Of a stretch of 64,000 bases of DNA, positions 8,005 to 17,603 are shown in pieces (the stretch's first letter is position 1; each line of letters opens with the position of its first letter). The stretch is from Verticiella sediminum. Lineage in GTDB: Bacteria; Pseudomonadota; Gammaproteobacteria; Burkholderiales; Burkholderiaceae_B. The notes below the pieces were generated by a model. The model did no database searches, had not been told where the DNA came from, and saw nothing but the letters and a program-made list of their open reading frames with translations. Location of the stretch: contig NZ_VLTJ01000007.1 in assembly GCF_007558815.1 (NCBI RefSeq), positions 248,001-312,000 of the forward strand, in the 5' to 3' direction. The position numbers and the translations under genes were made by a program.

Positions 8005-10740
8005 ATGCCGCACAACAGCTTCAGCACACTCAAGAAATTCAAGATCGGCGACAACAAATCAGGGCAGTATTACTCGTTGCCCGCCCTGGGCAAGGCCCTG
8101 GGGGTGGACATCTCCCGATTGCCGGTGTCGATCCGGGTGGTGCTCGAAGCCGTGCTGCGCAACTGCGACGGTAAGAAGGTCACCGAGGAGCACGTGCGCC
8201 AGCTCGCCGGCTGGCAGCCGAACACCTCCCGCGAAGAAGAAATCCCCTTCGTGGTGGCGCGCGTGGTGCTGCAGGATTTCACCGGCGTACCGCTGCTCGC
8301 CGACGTGGCGGCCATGCGCAGCGTGGCCCAGCGCATGGGCAAGAACCCCAAGGCTATCGAGCCGCTGGTTCCGGTCGATCTGGTCGTCGACCACTCGGTG
8401 ATGATCGACTACTTCGGCACGCCCAAGGCGCTCGATCTCAACATGAAGCTGGAATTCAAGCGCAACCAGGAGCGCTACCAGTTCATGAAGTGGGGCATGC
8501 AGGCGTTCAAGACCTTCGGTGTGGTGCCGCCGGGCTTTGGCATCGTGCACCAGGTCAACCTCGAATACCTCGCGCGCGGCGTGCACCGCACGGCTGACGG
8601 CGTCTACTATCCCGACACCCTCGTCGGCACCGACAGCCACACCACCATGATCAACGGCATCGGCGTGGTCGGCTGGGGCGTGGGCGGCATCGAGGCCGAG
8701 GCCGGCATGCTCGGCCAGCCGGTCTACTTCCTCACGCCCGACGTGGTCGGCGTGGAGCTCAAGGGCCAGTTGCGCGAAGGCGTGACCGCCACCGACCTCG
8801 TGCTGCGCATCACCGAGATGCTGCGCCAGGAGAAGGTGGTCGGCAAGTTCGTCGAGTTCTGTGGCGAGGGCACGTCCAGCCTGAGCGTCACCGACCGCGC
8901 CACCATCGGCAACATGGCGCCCGAGTACGGCGCCACCATGGGCTTCTTCCCGGTCGATACGCGCACCATCGATTATTTCCGCGCCACCGGCCGCACCGCC
9001 GAGGAAATCGCCGCCCTCGAATCCTACTTCAAGGCGCAGAAGATGTTCGGCGTGCCCAAGGCCAGGGACATCGACTACACCAAGCTGCTCACGCTCGATC
9101 TCTCCACGGTCGCCCCGTCGCTCGCCGGCCCCAAGCGCCCGCAGGACCGCATCGAGATCGGCAACGTCAAGTCCACTTTCATCGACCTCTTCAGCCGCCC
9201 GATCGCCGAGAACGGCTTCGCTCAACCCGCCGAGAAGCTGAGCGAGATCTTCCCGACCGCCAAGAAAAACGTCTCGCTCAAGAACGGCGACGTGCTGATC
9301 GCGGCGATCACCTCGTGTACGAACACCTCCAATCCGAACGTGATGCTGGCCGCGGGCCTGCTCGCCAAGAAGGCGGTGGAGGCCGGTCTGAAGGTCTCGT
9401 CCAAGGTCAAGACCTCGCTCGCACCGGGTTCGCGCGTGGTCACGCACTATCTCGAGAAGACCGGCTTGCTGCCCTACCTGGAGCAACTCGGCTTCGACGT
9501 CGCGGCCTACGGCTGCACCACCTGCATCGGCAACGCCGGCGACCTCGCCGCGGAGTACAACCAGGCCATCCTCGAGAACGATCTGGTGTGCGCCGCCGTG
9601 CTCTCGGGCAACCGCAACTTCGAGGCGCGCATCCATCCCAACATCAAGGCCAACTTCCTGGCCTCGCCGCCCCTGGTCGTGGCCTACGCCATCGCCGGCA
9701 ACATGACCGTCGACCTCATGACCGAGCCCGTGGGCCGCGGCAAGGACGGCGACGTCTGGCTCGGCAACATCTGGCCGACCAGCGAGGAGATCCAGGCGCT
9801 GGTCCAGAGTTCCATGACGCCCAGGGACTTCCGCGACAACTACGCCCAGGTCCAGCAGAACCCGGGCAAGCTGTGGGAAAAGATCAAGGGCGTCACCGGC
9901 GAGACCTACAACTGGCCCAAGTCCACCTACATCGCCGAGCCCCCGTTCTTCGAGGGCTTCGAGATGACGCCCGCGCCCATGCCCCAGGTGCGCGGCGCGC
10001 GGGCGCTGGGCGTGTTCGGCGACTCGATCACCACCGACCACATTTCGCCGGCCGGCTCGATCAAGGACACCTCGCCGGCCGGGCGCTGGCTCACCGAGCA
10101 CGGCGTGCTCAAGCCCGACTTCAACAGCTACGGTTCCCGGCGCGGCAACCACGAGATCATGATGCGCGGCACCTTCGCCAACGTGCGCATCAAGAACCTC
10201 ATGATCCCGCCCAGGGCTGACGGCAGCCGCTTCGAGGGCGGCGACACCCTGTTCCAGCCCGGCGGCGAGCAGATGTCCATCTATGACGCCGCCATGAAGT
10301 ACGTGGCCGCCGGCATACCCACCGTCGTCTTCGGCGGCGAAGAATACGGCACCGGCTCCTCGCGCGACTGGGCCGCCAAGGGCACCCAGTTGCTCGGCGT
10401 CAAGGCCGTGATCGCACGCAGCTTCGAGCGCATCCACCGCAGCAACCTGGTCGGCATGGGCGTGCTGCCCCTGCAGTTCAAGGGCGCCGACAGCGTGCAG
10501 TCGCTCGGCATCACCGGCCGCGAGACCTACGACATCGAGGGCCTGGAGCACGGCATCCGCCCACAGCAGGACGTCACCCTGGTGATCCATCGCGAGGACG
10601 GCGTCGAGCAGCGCGTCACGGTGCTGCTGCGCATCGACACCCCGATCGAGGTGGACTACTACCAGCACGGGGGGATTCTGCCGTTCGTGCTGCGCCAGTT
10701 GCTGGCTGACGAGGGAGCAGCCGCGAAGAAGGCGGCTTGA
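8005..10740 (+). CDS. acnA: Aconitate hydratase A
   Basis: A 911-residue monomeric aconitase that interconverts citrate and isocitrate in the TCA cycle in the cytoplasm. The [4Fe-4S] ligands are all present: C438 in TSCTNTSNP, and C504 and C507 in [10 protein letters not shown]. The substrate-binding block [19 protein letters not shown] and the C-terminal swivel motif [16 protein letters not shown] are also intact. Length matches AcnA/IRP1-type aconitases. I chose 8005 ([15 protein letters not shown]) because GGAG lies 7 bases upstream and the family starts here; an in-frame ATG at 7969 would add 12 residues. It appears to be a single-gene unit under the 21-bp inverted repeat. Confidence 0.97.
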   Translation: MPHNSFSTLKKFKIGDNKSGQYYSLPALGKALGVDISRLPVSIRVVLEAVLRNCDGKKVTEEHVRQLAGWQPNTSREEEIPFVVARVVLQDFTGVPLLADVAAMRSVAQRMGKNPKAIEPLVPVDLVVDHSVMIDYFGTPKALDLNMKLEFKRNQERYQFMKWGMQAFKTFGVVPPGFGIVHQVNLEYLARGVHRTADGVYYPDTLVGTDSHTTMINGIGVVGWGVGGIEAEAGMLGQPVYFLTPDVVGVELKGQLREGVTATDLVLRITEMLRQEKVVGKFVEFCGEGTSSLSVTDRATIGNMAPEYGATMGFFPVDTRTIDYFRATGRTAEEIAALESYFKAQKMFGVPKARDIDYTKLLTLDLSTVAPSLAGPKRPQDRIEIGNVKSTFIDLFSRPIAENGFAQPAEKLSEIFPTAKKNVSLKNGDVLIAAITSCTNTSNPNVMLAAGLLAKKAVEAGLKVSSKVKTSLAPGSRVVTHYLEKTGLLPYLEQLGFDVAAYGCTTCIGNAGDLAAEYNQAILENDLVCAAVLSGNRNFEARIHPNIKANFLASPPLVVAYAIAGNMTVDLMTEPVGRGKDGDVWLGNIWPTSEEIQALVQSSMTPRDFRDNYAQVQQNPGKLWEKIKGVTGETYNWPKSTYIAEPPFFEGFEMTPAPMPQVRGARALGVFGDSITTDHISPAGSIKDTSPAGRWLTEHGVLKPDFNSYGSRRGNHEIMMRGTFANVRIKNLMIPPRADGSRFEGGDTLFQPGGEQMSIYDAAMKYVAAGIPTVVFGGEEYGTGSSRDWAAKGTQLLGVKAVIARSFERIHRSNLVGMGVLPLQFKGADSVQSLGITGRETYDIEGLEHGIRPQQDVTLVIHREDGVEQRVTVLLRIDTPIEVDYYQHGGILPFVLRQLLADEGAAAKKAA

Positions 10741-10764
10741 GAAAGGTTCGAAATCTCAGAGCTT

Positions 10765-10787
10765 CGCTTCCGGGAAGAACGGAAGCG
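10765..10787. terminator. Hairpin between convergent acnA and aldehyde dehydrogenase genes
   Basis: A 7-bp stem (CGCTTCC with GGAAGCG) has a 9-base loop and lies 25 bases after the acnA stop codon in the 112-base convergent spacer. There is no T-run; it could serve either direction. Weak evidence. Confidence 0.3.
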
Positions 10788-10852
10788 GTACGACCCGCCG
10801 CCGCGGCGTCTCTGCCGAGACGCTCCGGTCGACAGGCCGTCCAGGCGCGACG

Positions 10853-12286
10853 TCAGATCTGCGTCACCGTCTTCGTGACCAGGTAGCCGTCGAAGGTCTC
10901 CTGCCCGCCTTCGCTGCCGATGCCGCTGTCCTTGACGCCGCCGAAGGGCAGCTCCGAGAGCGCCACGCCGAAGTGGTTGACGCCGACCATGCCGACCTCG
11001 AGGTTGCTCGAGATGTGGTGCGCAGTCTGCAGGTTGGTGGTGAAGACGTAGGAGGCCAGGCCGAAGGGCAGGCTGTTGGCCCGGCGCAGCACGTCGTCGA
11101 CCTCGCTGAACTGCGTGAGCGGCGCGACCGGGCCGAACGGCTCCTCGGTCATGAGGCGGGCGTCGTCCGGCAGGCCGGCGATCACCGTCGGCGCATAGAA
11201 GTAGCCCTTGCCCTCGCCGACCGTGAGGCGATCGCCCCCGGTCAGCACCTTGCCGCCGCGCTTGTGTGCGTCGTCGATGAAGGCGGCCATGGCGTCCACG
11301 CGCCGGGCATGCGCCAGCGGCCCCATCTGGGTGCCCTGCTCCAGGCCGTCGCCCACGCGGGTGCCCTCGATCTGCGCGACGAAACGCTCGGCGAAGGCAT
11401 CGAAAATGCCTTCCTGGACGTAGAAGCGGGTGGGCGAAATGCACACCTGCCCCGCGTTGCGCAGCTTGAACTTGGCCAGGCCGACGGCGGCGGCCTCGAT
11501 GTCGGCGTCGTTGCAGACGATCACCGGCGAGTGCCCGCCCAGCTCCATGGTGACGCGCTTCATGTGCTTGCCGGCCAGCGCGGAGAGTTCCTTGCCCACC
11601 GGCACCGAACCGGTGAACGAGATCTTGCGCACGATCGGCGATTCGATGAGGTAGGTCGAGATCTCGCTCGGCACGCCCCAGACGATGTTGAGCACGCCCT
11701 TGGGCAGGCCGGCATCGTGAAAGAGGCGGGCCATGGCCACGACCGCGCTCGGGGCGTCTTCGGGCCCCTTCAGGATCAGCGTGCAGCCGGCGCCCAGCGC
11801 GGCGAGCGCCTTGCGGATCGCCTGGTTGAGCGGGAAGTTCCACGGGGTGAACGCGGCGCACACGCCGACCGGTTCGCGCAGCACCATCTGGCGCATGCGC
11901 GCATCGCGCGACGGCACGATGCGCCCGTAGATGCGACGCGCCTCCTCGGCGTGCCAGTCGCAGTGCTCGGCGCAGCCCTGCACCTCGGCGGTGGCCTCGG
12001 CCAGCGGCTTGCCCTGGTCGAGCGTGATGTTGCGGGCGATGTCCGCGGCGCGCTCGCGCGCCAGTTCGCCGACCCGGCGCAGAATGCGGGCGCGCTCCAC
12101 CGGCGAGGTCTGGCGCCACTGCACGAAGGCGCGTTCGGCCGCCTGCAGGGCGCGGTCCAGGTCCTGGCGCGACGCGTGCGGCAGTTGGCCCAGCACTTCG
12201 CCGGTGGCCGGGTTGATCACATCCTGCGCCTTGGCCGCGGCATCGATGAACTCACCATCGATATACATGGACAGTTTTTCGTACAT
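10853..12286 (-). CDS. NAD(P)-dependent aldehyde dehydrogenase, succinate-semialdehyde dehydrogenase type
   Basis: A 477-residue aldehyde dehydrogenase. The catalytic glutamate is E248 ([11 protein letters not shown]) and the nucleophile is C282 ([10 protein letters not shown]). The [12 protein letters not shown] cofactor loop and [10 protein letters not shown] block are intact. Length and the [23 protein letters not shown] pattern fit the GabD-like group that oxidises succinate semialdehyde or similar short semialdehydes; the exact substrate cannot be fixed. The start at 12286 ([11 protein letters not shown]) is preferred over an in-frame ATG at 12295, which would sit too close to the GAGGA ribosome site. 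No gabT-like partner is nearby, so it seems a solitary gene, divergent from the DUF2863 gene. Confidence 0.88.
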   Translation of the reverse strand: MYEKLSMYIDGEFIDAAAKAQDVINPATGEVLGQLPHASRQDLDRALQAAERAFVQWRQTSPVERARILRRVGELARERAADIARNITLDQGKPLAEATAEVQGCAEHCDWHAEEARRIYGRIVPSRDARMRQMVLREPVGVCAAFTPWNFPLNQAIRKALAALGAGCTLILKGPEDAPSAVVAMARLFHDAGLPKGVLNIVWGVPSEISTYLIESPIVRKISFTGSVPVGKELSALAGKHMKRVTMELGGHSPVIVCNDADIEAAAVGLAKFKLRNAGQVCISPTRFYVQEGIFDAFAERFVAQIEGTRVGDGLEQGTQMGPLAHARRVDAMAAFIDDAHKRGGKVLTGGDRLTVGEGKGYFYAPTVIAGLPDDARLMTEEPFGPVAPLTQFSEVDDVLRRANSLPFGLASYVFTTNLQTAHHISSNLEVGMVGVNHFGVALSELPFGGVKDSGIGSEGGQETFDGYLVTKTVTQI

Positions 12287-12426
12287 GGCGGGCATTCCTC
12301 GTCTGGTCGGGTGTGGGGGGAAAAGTGCGTCCATGATACCGGCTCGCACGCCCGTCGCCCAAGGCGCCAGCCCGATCCGCGCAGGCGCGGTAAACTAGGC
12401 GGTTCCTCTTCGATTTTGTGCCCTCG

Positions 12427-13647
12427 ATGCCCCGTTCCCGTTCTGTTTCCGCCAGCCAGCGCGCCAGCCACCGCGATACCGATCGCCTGGTGCTGCTTGC
12501 CCAGTCGCTGGCCGCATCCAGCAGCCGCGTCGAAGACCGTTACTGGGAGCGCCAGCTCGACGCTCTGCTCGGCAAGCTCATGCGTGCGGGCCAGGACGGG
12601 CCGATCGACGGCGCGCTGGACGACCTCTTCACGCGCGACCCGGCGGCCTACGACGTGCTGGCCGAGCTGTGCGAGACGCAGTCCGAGTCCCAAGTATTCG
12701 AGAAGGACGGCGAGCGCTACGAAGCGCTGCTCGTCGTCGCTCCGCTTGCCGTGTGGACGCGCTACAGCATCCCCTCCGGCAAGATGCGCCGCGACGCCAT
12801 CGAGGCGCTGCAGGCGCAGTTGCACGGGCACGTGCTTGCCAAGGAGGCGCGCCTGGCGCTGGTGCCGGGCCTGCTCTCGATCGACCAGATGCCGCGCAGC
12901 TTCTCGGCCACCCAGCAGTGGCTGCATCGCCTCACCCTGCAGGCGCTCGGCAAGAACACCACGCAGAAAGTCAGCCTGCCCGAAGACGCCGAGACCGCCG
13001 AGATGCTGGCCGACACGCGCTATGTCGCCGGCGTGGTCGTCGTCAAGGAAGGCGAGCCGGTGTTCCGCTGGCAGGAGACGCCGGAAGATCCCTCGGCCAG
13101 CCGGGCGGCCTGCCTGGCCGGCTGGCAGGCTCAGGCCGAACCCACCTTCACCGGGCTGCTGCCGGGCTGCGGCTTCGAGATCCTCCTGCCCGACGCCTGG
13201 TACATGGGCAATCGCGAGGCGGATCGCTGCGTGCGTCCGCTGTCGGTGCGCGCGGCGGTGAGCTGGCTCGAGACCACGGCCAACTTCCCGCCCGACCATC
13301 TGCGCGCGGTGATCGCCGGCATCGGCGAGCAGCAGATCGACGAATACCGCATCGGCTTCACCGAGCGCAACAGCAACGACGTGATCTACGGCGTGGTGTG
13401 GCCGCTGTTCGGGCGCGAGCCGGCCGAGCCCGGCATGGCCGGCGACGATGCGCCGGTCGGCGCCCTGGACGAAATCGTGGAGCTTCTGAAAAGCCTGGGC
13501 GTCACCGACATCCGCCGGCTGCCCGGCATTCTGCCGCCCGAGTTCTGCGACGACTGCGGCGCGCCGTTCTTTCCCGATCCGCTGGGCGTGCTCGAGCATG
13601 CCGAGCTGCCTGCCGACGTCGATCCGTCGCCGCAGCATTTCCACTGA
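12427..13647 (+). CDS. DUF2863 family protein
   Basis: A protein of about 406 residues resembling DUF2863, a family essentially confined to betaproteobacteria and without known function. No signal peptide or membrane segment is seen, so it is probably cytoplasmic. The C-terminal tail has a possible metal-binding pair, FCDDCGAPFFPDPLG. The N-terminus is basic (MPRSRSVSASQRASHRD), and a segment around YWERQLDALLGKLMRAG is helical. The start is unclear: ATG at 12427 and GTG at 12418 are in frame, and neither has a good ribosome site. The methyltransferase gene follows after 62 bases on the same strand and may be co-transcribed. Confidence 0.75.
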   Translation: MPRSRSVSASQRASHRDTDRLVLLAQSLAASSSRVEDRYWERQLDALLGKLMRAGQDGPIDGALDDLFTRDPAAYDVLAELCETQSESQVFEKDGERYEALLVVAPLAVWTRYSIPSGKMRRDAIEALQAQLHGHVLAKEARLALVPGLLSIDQMPRSFSATQQWLHRLTLQALGKNTTQKVSLPEDAETAEMLADTRYVAGVVVVKEGEPVFRWQETPEDPSASRAACLAGWQAQAEPTFTGLLPGCGFEILLPDAWYMGNREADRCVRPLSVRAAVSWLETTANFPPDHLRAVIAGIGEQQIDEYRIGFTERNSNDVIYGVVWPLFGREPAEPGMAGDDAPVGALDEIVELLKSLGVTDIRRLPGILPPEFCDDCGAPFFPDPLGVLEHAELPADVDPSPQHFH

Positions 13648-13709
13648 ACCGCGCCGCGCCGGTCGCCGCAAGGCGTCCGGCCGCCCCGCAGCCTGCGTCC
13701 CGTTCCGCC

Positions 13710-14438
13710 ATGGCACAGAACATCTACGACACGCCGGAATTCTTCGCGGGCTACAGCGGGCTGCCGCGTTCGGTCCTCGGCCTGGACGGCGCTCCCGAGT
13801 GGCCGTCGGTCAGGGCACTGCTGCCCGCCCTAGCCGGGCGTGACGTCGTCGACCTCGGCTGCGGATTCGGCGCCTTTGCCCGCTGGGCGGCCCAGCAGGA
13901 CGCCGCCTCGGTGCTGGCCCTGGACCTCTCGGAGAACATGCTTGCCCGGGCGCGCGAACTCACCGCCTCGCCCGCCGTGCGCTACCAGCGCGCCGATCTC
14001 GAACAGCTCAGCCTGCCCCGCGCCGCGTTCGACCTTGCCTATTCCGCCCTCGCCCTGCACTACGTCGAGGACTACGCGCGCCTGGCGGCGAGCGTGTTCG
14101 ACGCGCTTCGGCCCGGGTCGGCGTTCGTGTTCACCATCGAGCACCCCATCTACATGGCCTCGACCCGGCCCGGATGGCTGCAGCGCGAGGATGGCGAGCG
14201 CACCTGGGCGCTCGATCACTATGCCTGCGAAGGCGAGCGCATCACCCACTGGTTCGCCGACGGCGTACGCAAGTACCATCGTACGCTTGCGACGACCGTG
14301 AATACGCTCCTCGCGGCGGGTTTCACCCTGGAGCGCATCGCCGAATGGTCGCCCAGCGCCGATCAACTGGCGCAGCAGCCGGCCCTGGGCGACGAGATGC
14401 AGCGCCCGATGCTGCTCGTGGTGGCCGCGAGCCGCTGA
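13710..14438 (+). CDS. Class I SAM-dependent methyltransferase
   Basis: A 242-residue Methyltransf_11-type protein. Motif I (VVDLGCGFGAFARWA) binds S-adenosylmethionine, the acidic end of strand 2 is LALDLSENMLARAR, and motif IV is FDLAYSALALHYVED. The N-terminus NIYDTPEFFAGYSGL is typical of a widespread small-molecule methyltransferase group, and the C-terminal half carries a substrate lid with IEHPIYMAS. The start at 13710 (MAQNIYDTPEFF) is the family start. The substrate is unknown. It follows the DUF2863 gene and precedes the hpxO promoter region; a link to purine breakdown is not supported. Confidence 0.88.
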   Translation: MAQNIYDTPEFFAGYSGLPRSVLGLDGAPEWPSVRALLPALAGRDVVDLGCGFGAFARWAAQQDAASVLALDLSENMLARARELTASPAVRYQRADLEQLSLPRAAFDLAYSALALHYVEDYARLAASVFDALRPGSAFVFTIEHPIYMASTRPGWLQREDGERTWALDHYACEGERITHWFADGVRKYHRTLATTVNTLLAAGFTLERIAEWSPSADQLAQQPALGDEMQRPMLLVVAASR

Positions 14439-14532
14439 GGCAGCGCCGCGTTCCGGTACATACCGGGGAACCCGCGTCGGACGTGCGCCGGAACCACCCC
14501 CGCTGCGGTCCTCGGTGGAAAGTGGGCACGAT

Positions 14533-14546
14533 TTTTGTATGCAAAA
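14533..14546. promoter_or_regulatory. Operator candidate TTTTGTATGCAAAA upstream of hpxO
   Basis: A 14-bp near-palindrome (one mismatched pair) lies 108 bases before the hpxO start. A closely related site, TTTTGTATACGAAAA, lies in front of uraH and uraD-allC at 34968-34982, the other genes of urate breakdown. Consensus TTGTATACAA-like sites are typical of GntR-family repressors. A shared urate-responsive regulator is inferred. Confidence 0.5.
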
Positions 14547-14653
14547 TTCGCGGACGCTCGGGTTGAGCGCGCCGCGAGGGGCATCGCAGCCAGGATGCCC
14601 CATGCTGGCGCGCCCTCGCGCGCCATTCTGGTGCATGGAACGAGGGACGCGGT

Positions 14654-15811
14654 ATGAAGGTCAGCATCATTGGTGCAGGCATGGGCGGTTTGAGCGCGGG
14701 CATCGCGCTCAAGCGCCTGGGTTACGAAGTCAAGGTATTCGAAAAAGTGGAAGCAATACGCCCCGTCGGCGCAGCCATCTCGCTGTGGCCGAACGGCGTC
14801 AAATGCCTCAACTATCTGGGCCTGGCCGAGCAGGTCGCCGCGCTGGGCGGCCGGATGGACCACATGGCCTACGTCGACGGCGCGAGCGGCCGCACGATGA
14901 CGCGCTTCAGCCTGCAGCCTCTGGTCGAGCAGGCCGGCCAGCGCCCGTATCCGGTGGCGCGCGCCGGCCTGCAGGACATGCTGATGCGGGCCTTCGGCCC
15001 CGAGGACATCGCGCTGGGCATGCCGCTGGTCGGCGTCGAGGACGGCGCCTCGGCCGTGACCGCCGTCTTCGCCAACGGGCAGACCGTGGCGAGCGACGTG
15101 CTCATCGGCGCGGACGGCACGCACTCGGTGGTGCGCGGCCACGTGCTGGGCCATCAGCCCGAGCGGCGCTATGCGGGCTACGTGAACTGGAACGGCCTGG
15201 TCGAGATCGATACGGCCATCGCACCCGCGGACCAGTGGACCACCTTCGTCGGCGAAGGCAAGCGCGTCTCCGTGATGCCCGTGGCCGGCAACCGCTTCTA
15301 TTTCTTCTTCGACGTGCCGCTGCCCAAGGGCCAGGCCAACGAGCGCGCCACGTACAAGGCCATCCTGCGCGAGCACTTCCGCGGCTGGGCCGCGCCGGTG
15401 CAGACGCTGATCGAGCGCATCGACGAGAACGGCACCAACCGCGTCGAGATCCACGACATCGAACCCTTCGACACCTGGACGCGCGGCCGCGTGGCGCTGC
15501 TGGGCGATGCGGCCCACAGCACGACCCCGGACATCGGCCAGGGCGGCTGCGCCGCCATGGAAGACGCCGTGGTCCTGGCCATCGCCCTGCAGACCAATAC
15601 GCTGGGTGTCGAGGACGCCCTGCGGCGCTATGCGCAGCGCCGCGTACAGCGCGCGAGCGACCTGGTGCTGCGCGCGCGCAAACGCTGCGACGTCACCCAC
15701 GGCAAGGACCCGGCCGTCACCCAGGCCTGGTACGACGAGCTCTGGCAAGAGGACGGCAGCAACATCATCCGCGGCATCTACGCCAACGTGCAAGGCAATC
15801 CGCTGGACTGA
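14654..15811 (+). CDS. hpxO: FAD-dependent urate hydroxylase
   Basis: A 385-residue flavoprotein monooxygenase that converts urate to 5-hydroxyisourate with NADH and oxygen, replacing uricase. The FAD dinucleotide motif is at residues 7-12 (GAGMGG). Strongly conserved HpxO segments are [89 protein letters not shown] and [14 protein letters not shown]. These match the Klebsiella enzyme, which has 384 residues. The start at 14654 follows GAGGG. It is the central enzyme of the purine island; the Rieske gene follows after 118 bases on the same strand. Confidence 0.95.
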   Translation: MKVSIIGAGMGGLSAGIALKRLGYEVKVFEKVEAIRPVGAAISLWPNGVKCLNYLGLAEQVAALGGRMDHMAYVDGASGRTMTRFSLQPLVEQAGQRPYPVARAGLQDMLMRAFGPEDIALGMPLVGVEDGASAVTAVFANGQTVASDVLIGADGTHSVVRGHVLGHQPERRYAGYVNWNGLVEIDTAIAPADQWTTFVGEGKRVSVMPVAGNRFYFFFDVPLPKGQANERATYKAILREHFRGWAAPVQTLIERIDENGTNRVEIHDIEPFDTWTRGRVALLGDAAHSTTPDIGQGGCAAMEDAVVLAIALQTNTLGVEDALRRYAQRRVQRASDLVLRARKRCDVTHGKDPAVTQAWYDELWQEDGSNIIRGIYANVQGNPLD

Positions 15812-15929
15812 CCAAGGGCGCCGACCGACCGGCCCCGCCCGCGTCGTCGCGCGCGATCCGGTTCGCGCGCGACGCACTCCCCCTCGATCCGCCTGCGCTG
15901 CGCGCGCCGGCGCATGCTGGAGACTCCGG

Positions 15930-17018
15930 ATGACGATGACGTCCTGCAACAATGCCGCCGCCCCCATCGCCGCCGCCCGCCCGTCCCGCACGCCGGTGCC
16001 GCCGCCCGGCTGCACCTTCGAGCCGCAGGACTGGCATCTGTTGGCGCGCCACTGGTATCCCGTGGCGCGCAGCGCCGACGTGCGTGAACAGCCCGGGCAA
16101 CTGATGCTGCTCGACGAGCCGCTGGTGGCCTACCGTGTACACGGCGAGGTGGTGCTCGCGCGCGATGTCTGCCCGCATCGTGGCGTACCGCTCAGCATGG
16201 GCCGCCACGACGGCGAAGGCGTGGTCTGCGCCTATCACGGCCTGCGCTTCGGCAGCGGCGGACGCTGCAACCGGATTCCAGCCCACCCGGCGCAGTCGGC
16301 GCCGGCCAAGCTCAACCTGACGACGTTCCCGGCGATCGAGCGCTACGGCCTCGTCTGGACCTGTCTCGCGCCCGAGGCCGGCGAGGCCGCGCCCGGCATC
16401 CCCGACATGCCGCATTGGGACGATCTCGGCTTCGTGCAGGTGGTCTGTCCGCCCTTCGACATCGCCGCCTTCGCCGGCCGCCAGGTGGAAGGCTTCCTGG
16501 ATGTCGCGCACTTCGCCTGGGTGCATACTGACACCTTCGCCGATCCGGACAACCAGGAAGTCCCCGACTACCAGACCCGCGTGACGCCGCACGGCTTCGT
16601 CGCGGACTACTACAGCCAGGTGTCGAACTATCCGCGCAGCGCCGGCGTCGCCGAGCCGGAAGGCTTCGTCTGGCTGCGCCATTTCGAGGCCCACCTGCCT
16701 TTCACGGCGACGCTCACCATCCACTTTCCCGAGGGCGGGCGGCAGGTGATCATGAACGCGGCCTCGCCGGTGTCGGCACGCCGCACGCGGCTCTTCGTGC
16801 CCATCGCGCGCGACGTCAACACCCACCTCAGCGAAGAAGAAGTGCAGGCTTTCAATCTGCGGGTCTTCGAGGAAGACCGCCGCATGGTCGAGGCCCAGAA
16901 GCCGGAACGCCTGCCGCTGGACATCTCGCTGGAAGGCCACATCCCCGCCGATCGCAGCTCGATCGCCTATCGGCGCGGCCTGAAGCGCATGGGCTTCGGC
17001 GACTTTTTCCTGGTGTAG
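15930..17018 (+). CDS. Rieske non-heme iron oxygenase, HpxD-like
   Basis: A 362-residue single-subunit ring-hydroxylating oxygenase. The Rieske [2Fe-2S] ligands are C81-x-H83 (CPHRG) and C100-x2-H103 (CAYHG). The mononuclear iron motif is in VEGFLDVAHFAWVHTD. In Klebsiella the HpxDE Rieske system is associated with hypoxanthine oxidation to xanthine, and the position directly after hpxO supports a similar purine role here. No HpxE-type reductase gene is visible, so electrons must come from a protein encoded elsewhere. The start at 15930 (MTMTSCNNAAAP) has GGAG upstream. Its exact substrate is unproven. It converges on the purine deaminase gene. Confidence 0.85.
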   Translation: MTMTSCNNAAAPIAAARPSRTPVPPPGCTFEPQDWHLLARHWYPVARSADVREQPGQLMLLDEPLVAYRVHGEVVLARDVCPHRGVPLSMGRHDGEGVVCAYHGLRFGSGGRCNRIPAHPAQSAPAKLNLTTFPAIERYGLVWTCLAPEAGEAAPGIPDMPHWDDLGFVQVVCPPFDIAAFAGRQVEGFLDVAHFAWVHTDTFADPDNQEVPDYQTRVTPHGFVADYYSQVSNYPRSAGVAEPEGFVWLRHFEAHLPFTATLTIHFPEGGRQVIMNAASPVSARRTRLFVPIARDVNTHLSEEEVQAFNLRVFEEDRRMVEAQKPERLPLDISLEGHIPADRSSIAYRRGLKRMGFGDFFLV

Positions 17019-17057
17019 CGGGCGTCGGCGCCTGGACGGTCGGCGTACCGCCTGCGC

Positions 17058-17075
17058 GGCCGCCGGCGGGCGGCC
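17058..17075. terminator. Hairpin between convergent Rieske and deaminase genes
   Basis: A 7-bp stem (GGCCGCC with GGCGGCC) with a 4-base loop sits in the 69-base convergent spacer. There is no T-run, so it is only a weak terminator candidate. Confidence 0.3.
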
Positions 17076-17087
17076 GGGAAGAAGGGT

Positions 17088-17603
17088 TCAATCCTTCCAG
17101 GCGCCCCGATGCGGCGCGCCGGCTTCCTCGATGAGTGCCGGGCCCAGGCATTCGATCGGCAGCGTCGAGGCCGCGAACACCTCGCGGCAGGACATCTCGA
17201 TGTCGACCTGGTCGGTCCGGCTGCCGCGAAAGGCCCGCAGGCGCACGGCGTCGATGCCGAACACCACGCGGCCGATGTTGCCCCAGAAGATCGCGCCGGC
17301 ACACATCACACAAGGCTCGCCCGACGAGTAGATGGTGCTGCCGGCCAGGCGTTCGCGGCCATGCCGCCGGCTTGCCTCGCGCACGGCGGAGGTCTCGGCA
17401 TGGGCCGTGCAGTCGCCGGTTTCGCCGTTGGCGTTCCAGGCCTCGGCCAGCACCTCGCCGTCGTCGGCCACGATCACCGCGCCGAAGGGCCGGTTGCCGC
17501 GCTCGCGGGCCGTGACCGACAGCGCGATCGCCTGGCGCAGATAGGTGCCGTCGCGCGCATTCAGCGCTTGCTCTGGCGGCAGGCCGGTCTCGACGGCCCT
17601 CAT
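17088..17603 (-). CDS. CDA-type nucleobase deaminase, probable guanine deaminase
   Basis: A 171-residue cytidine-deaminase-fold enzyme. The zinc motif is complete: H68-A-E70 (CTAHAETSAV) and P97-C98-x2-C101 (EPCVMCAGAIFWG). Length, the RPFGAVIV strand and the C-terminal tail ending HRGAWKD resemble bacterial guanine deaminase GuaD, which turns guanine into xanthine. Its start codon overlaps the stop of the upstream binding-protein gene in an ATGA, so translation is coupled. That pairing, under a sigma-54 promoter, suggests that the binding protein brings in the deaminase substrate or a precursor. A second enzyme of this fold lies at 25798. Substrate assignment is inferred. Confidence 0.8.
   Translation of the reverse strand: MRAVETGLPPEQALNARDGTYLRQAIALSVTARERGNRPFGAVIVADDGEVLAEAWNANGETGDCTAHAETSAVREASRRHGRERLAGSTIYSSGEPCVMCAGAIFWGNIGRVVFGIDAVRLRAFRGSRTDQVDIEMSCREVFAASTLPIECLGPALIEEAGAPHRGAWKD

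Noticed and set aside
14525-14541. Possible sigma-54 promoter upstream of hpxO (GGCACGATTTTTGT)
   Set aside because: Good -24 half, but the -12 element reads GT instead of GC, and the site overlaps a better explained operator palindrome.
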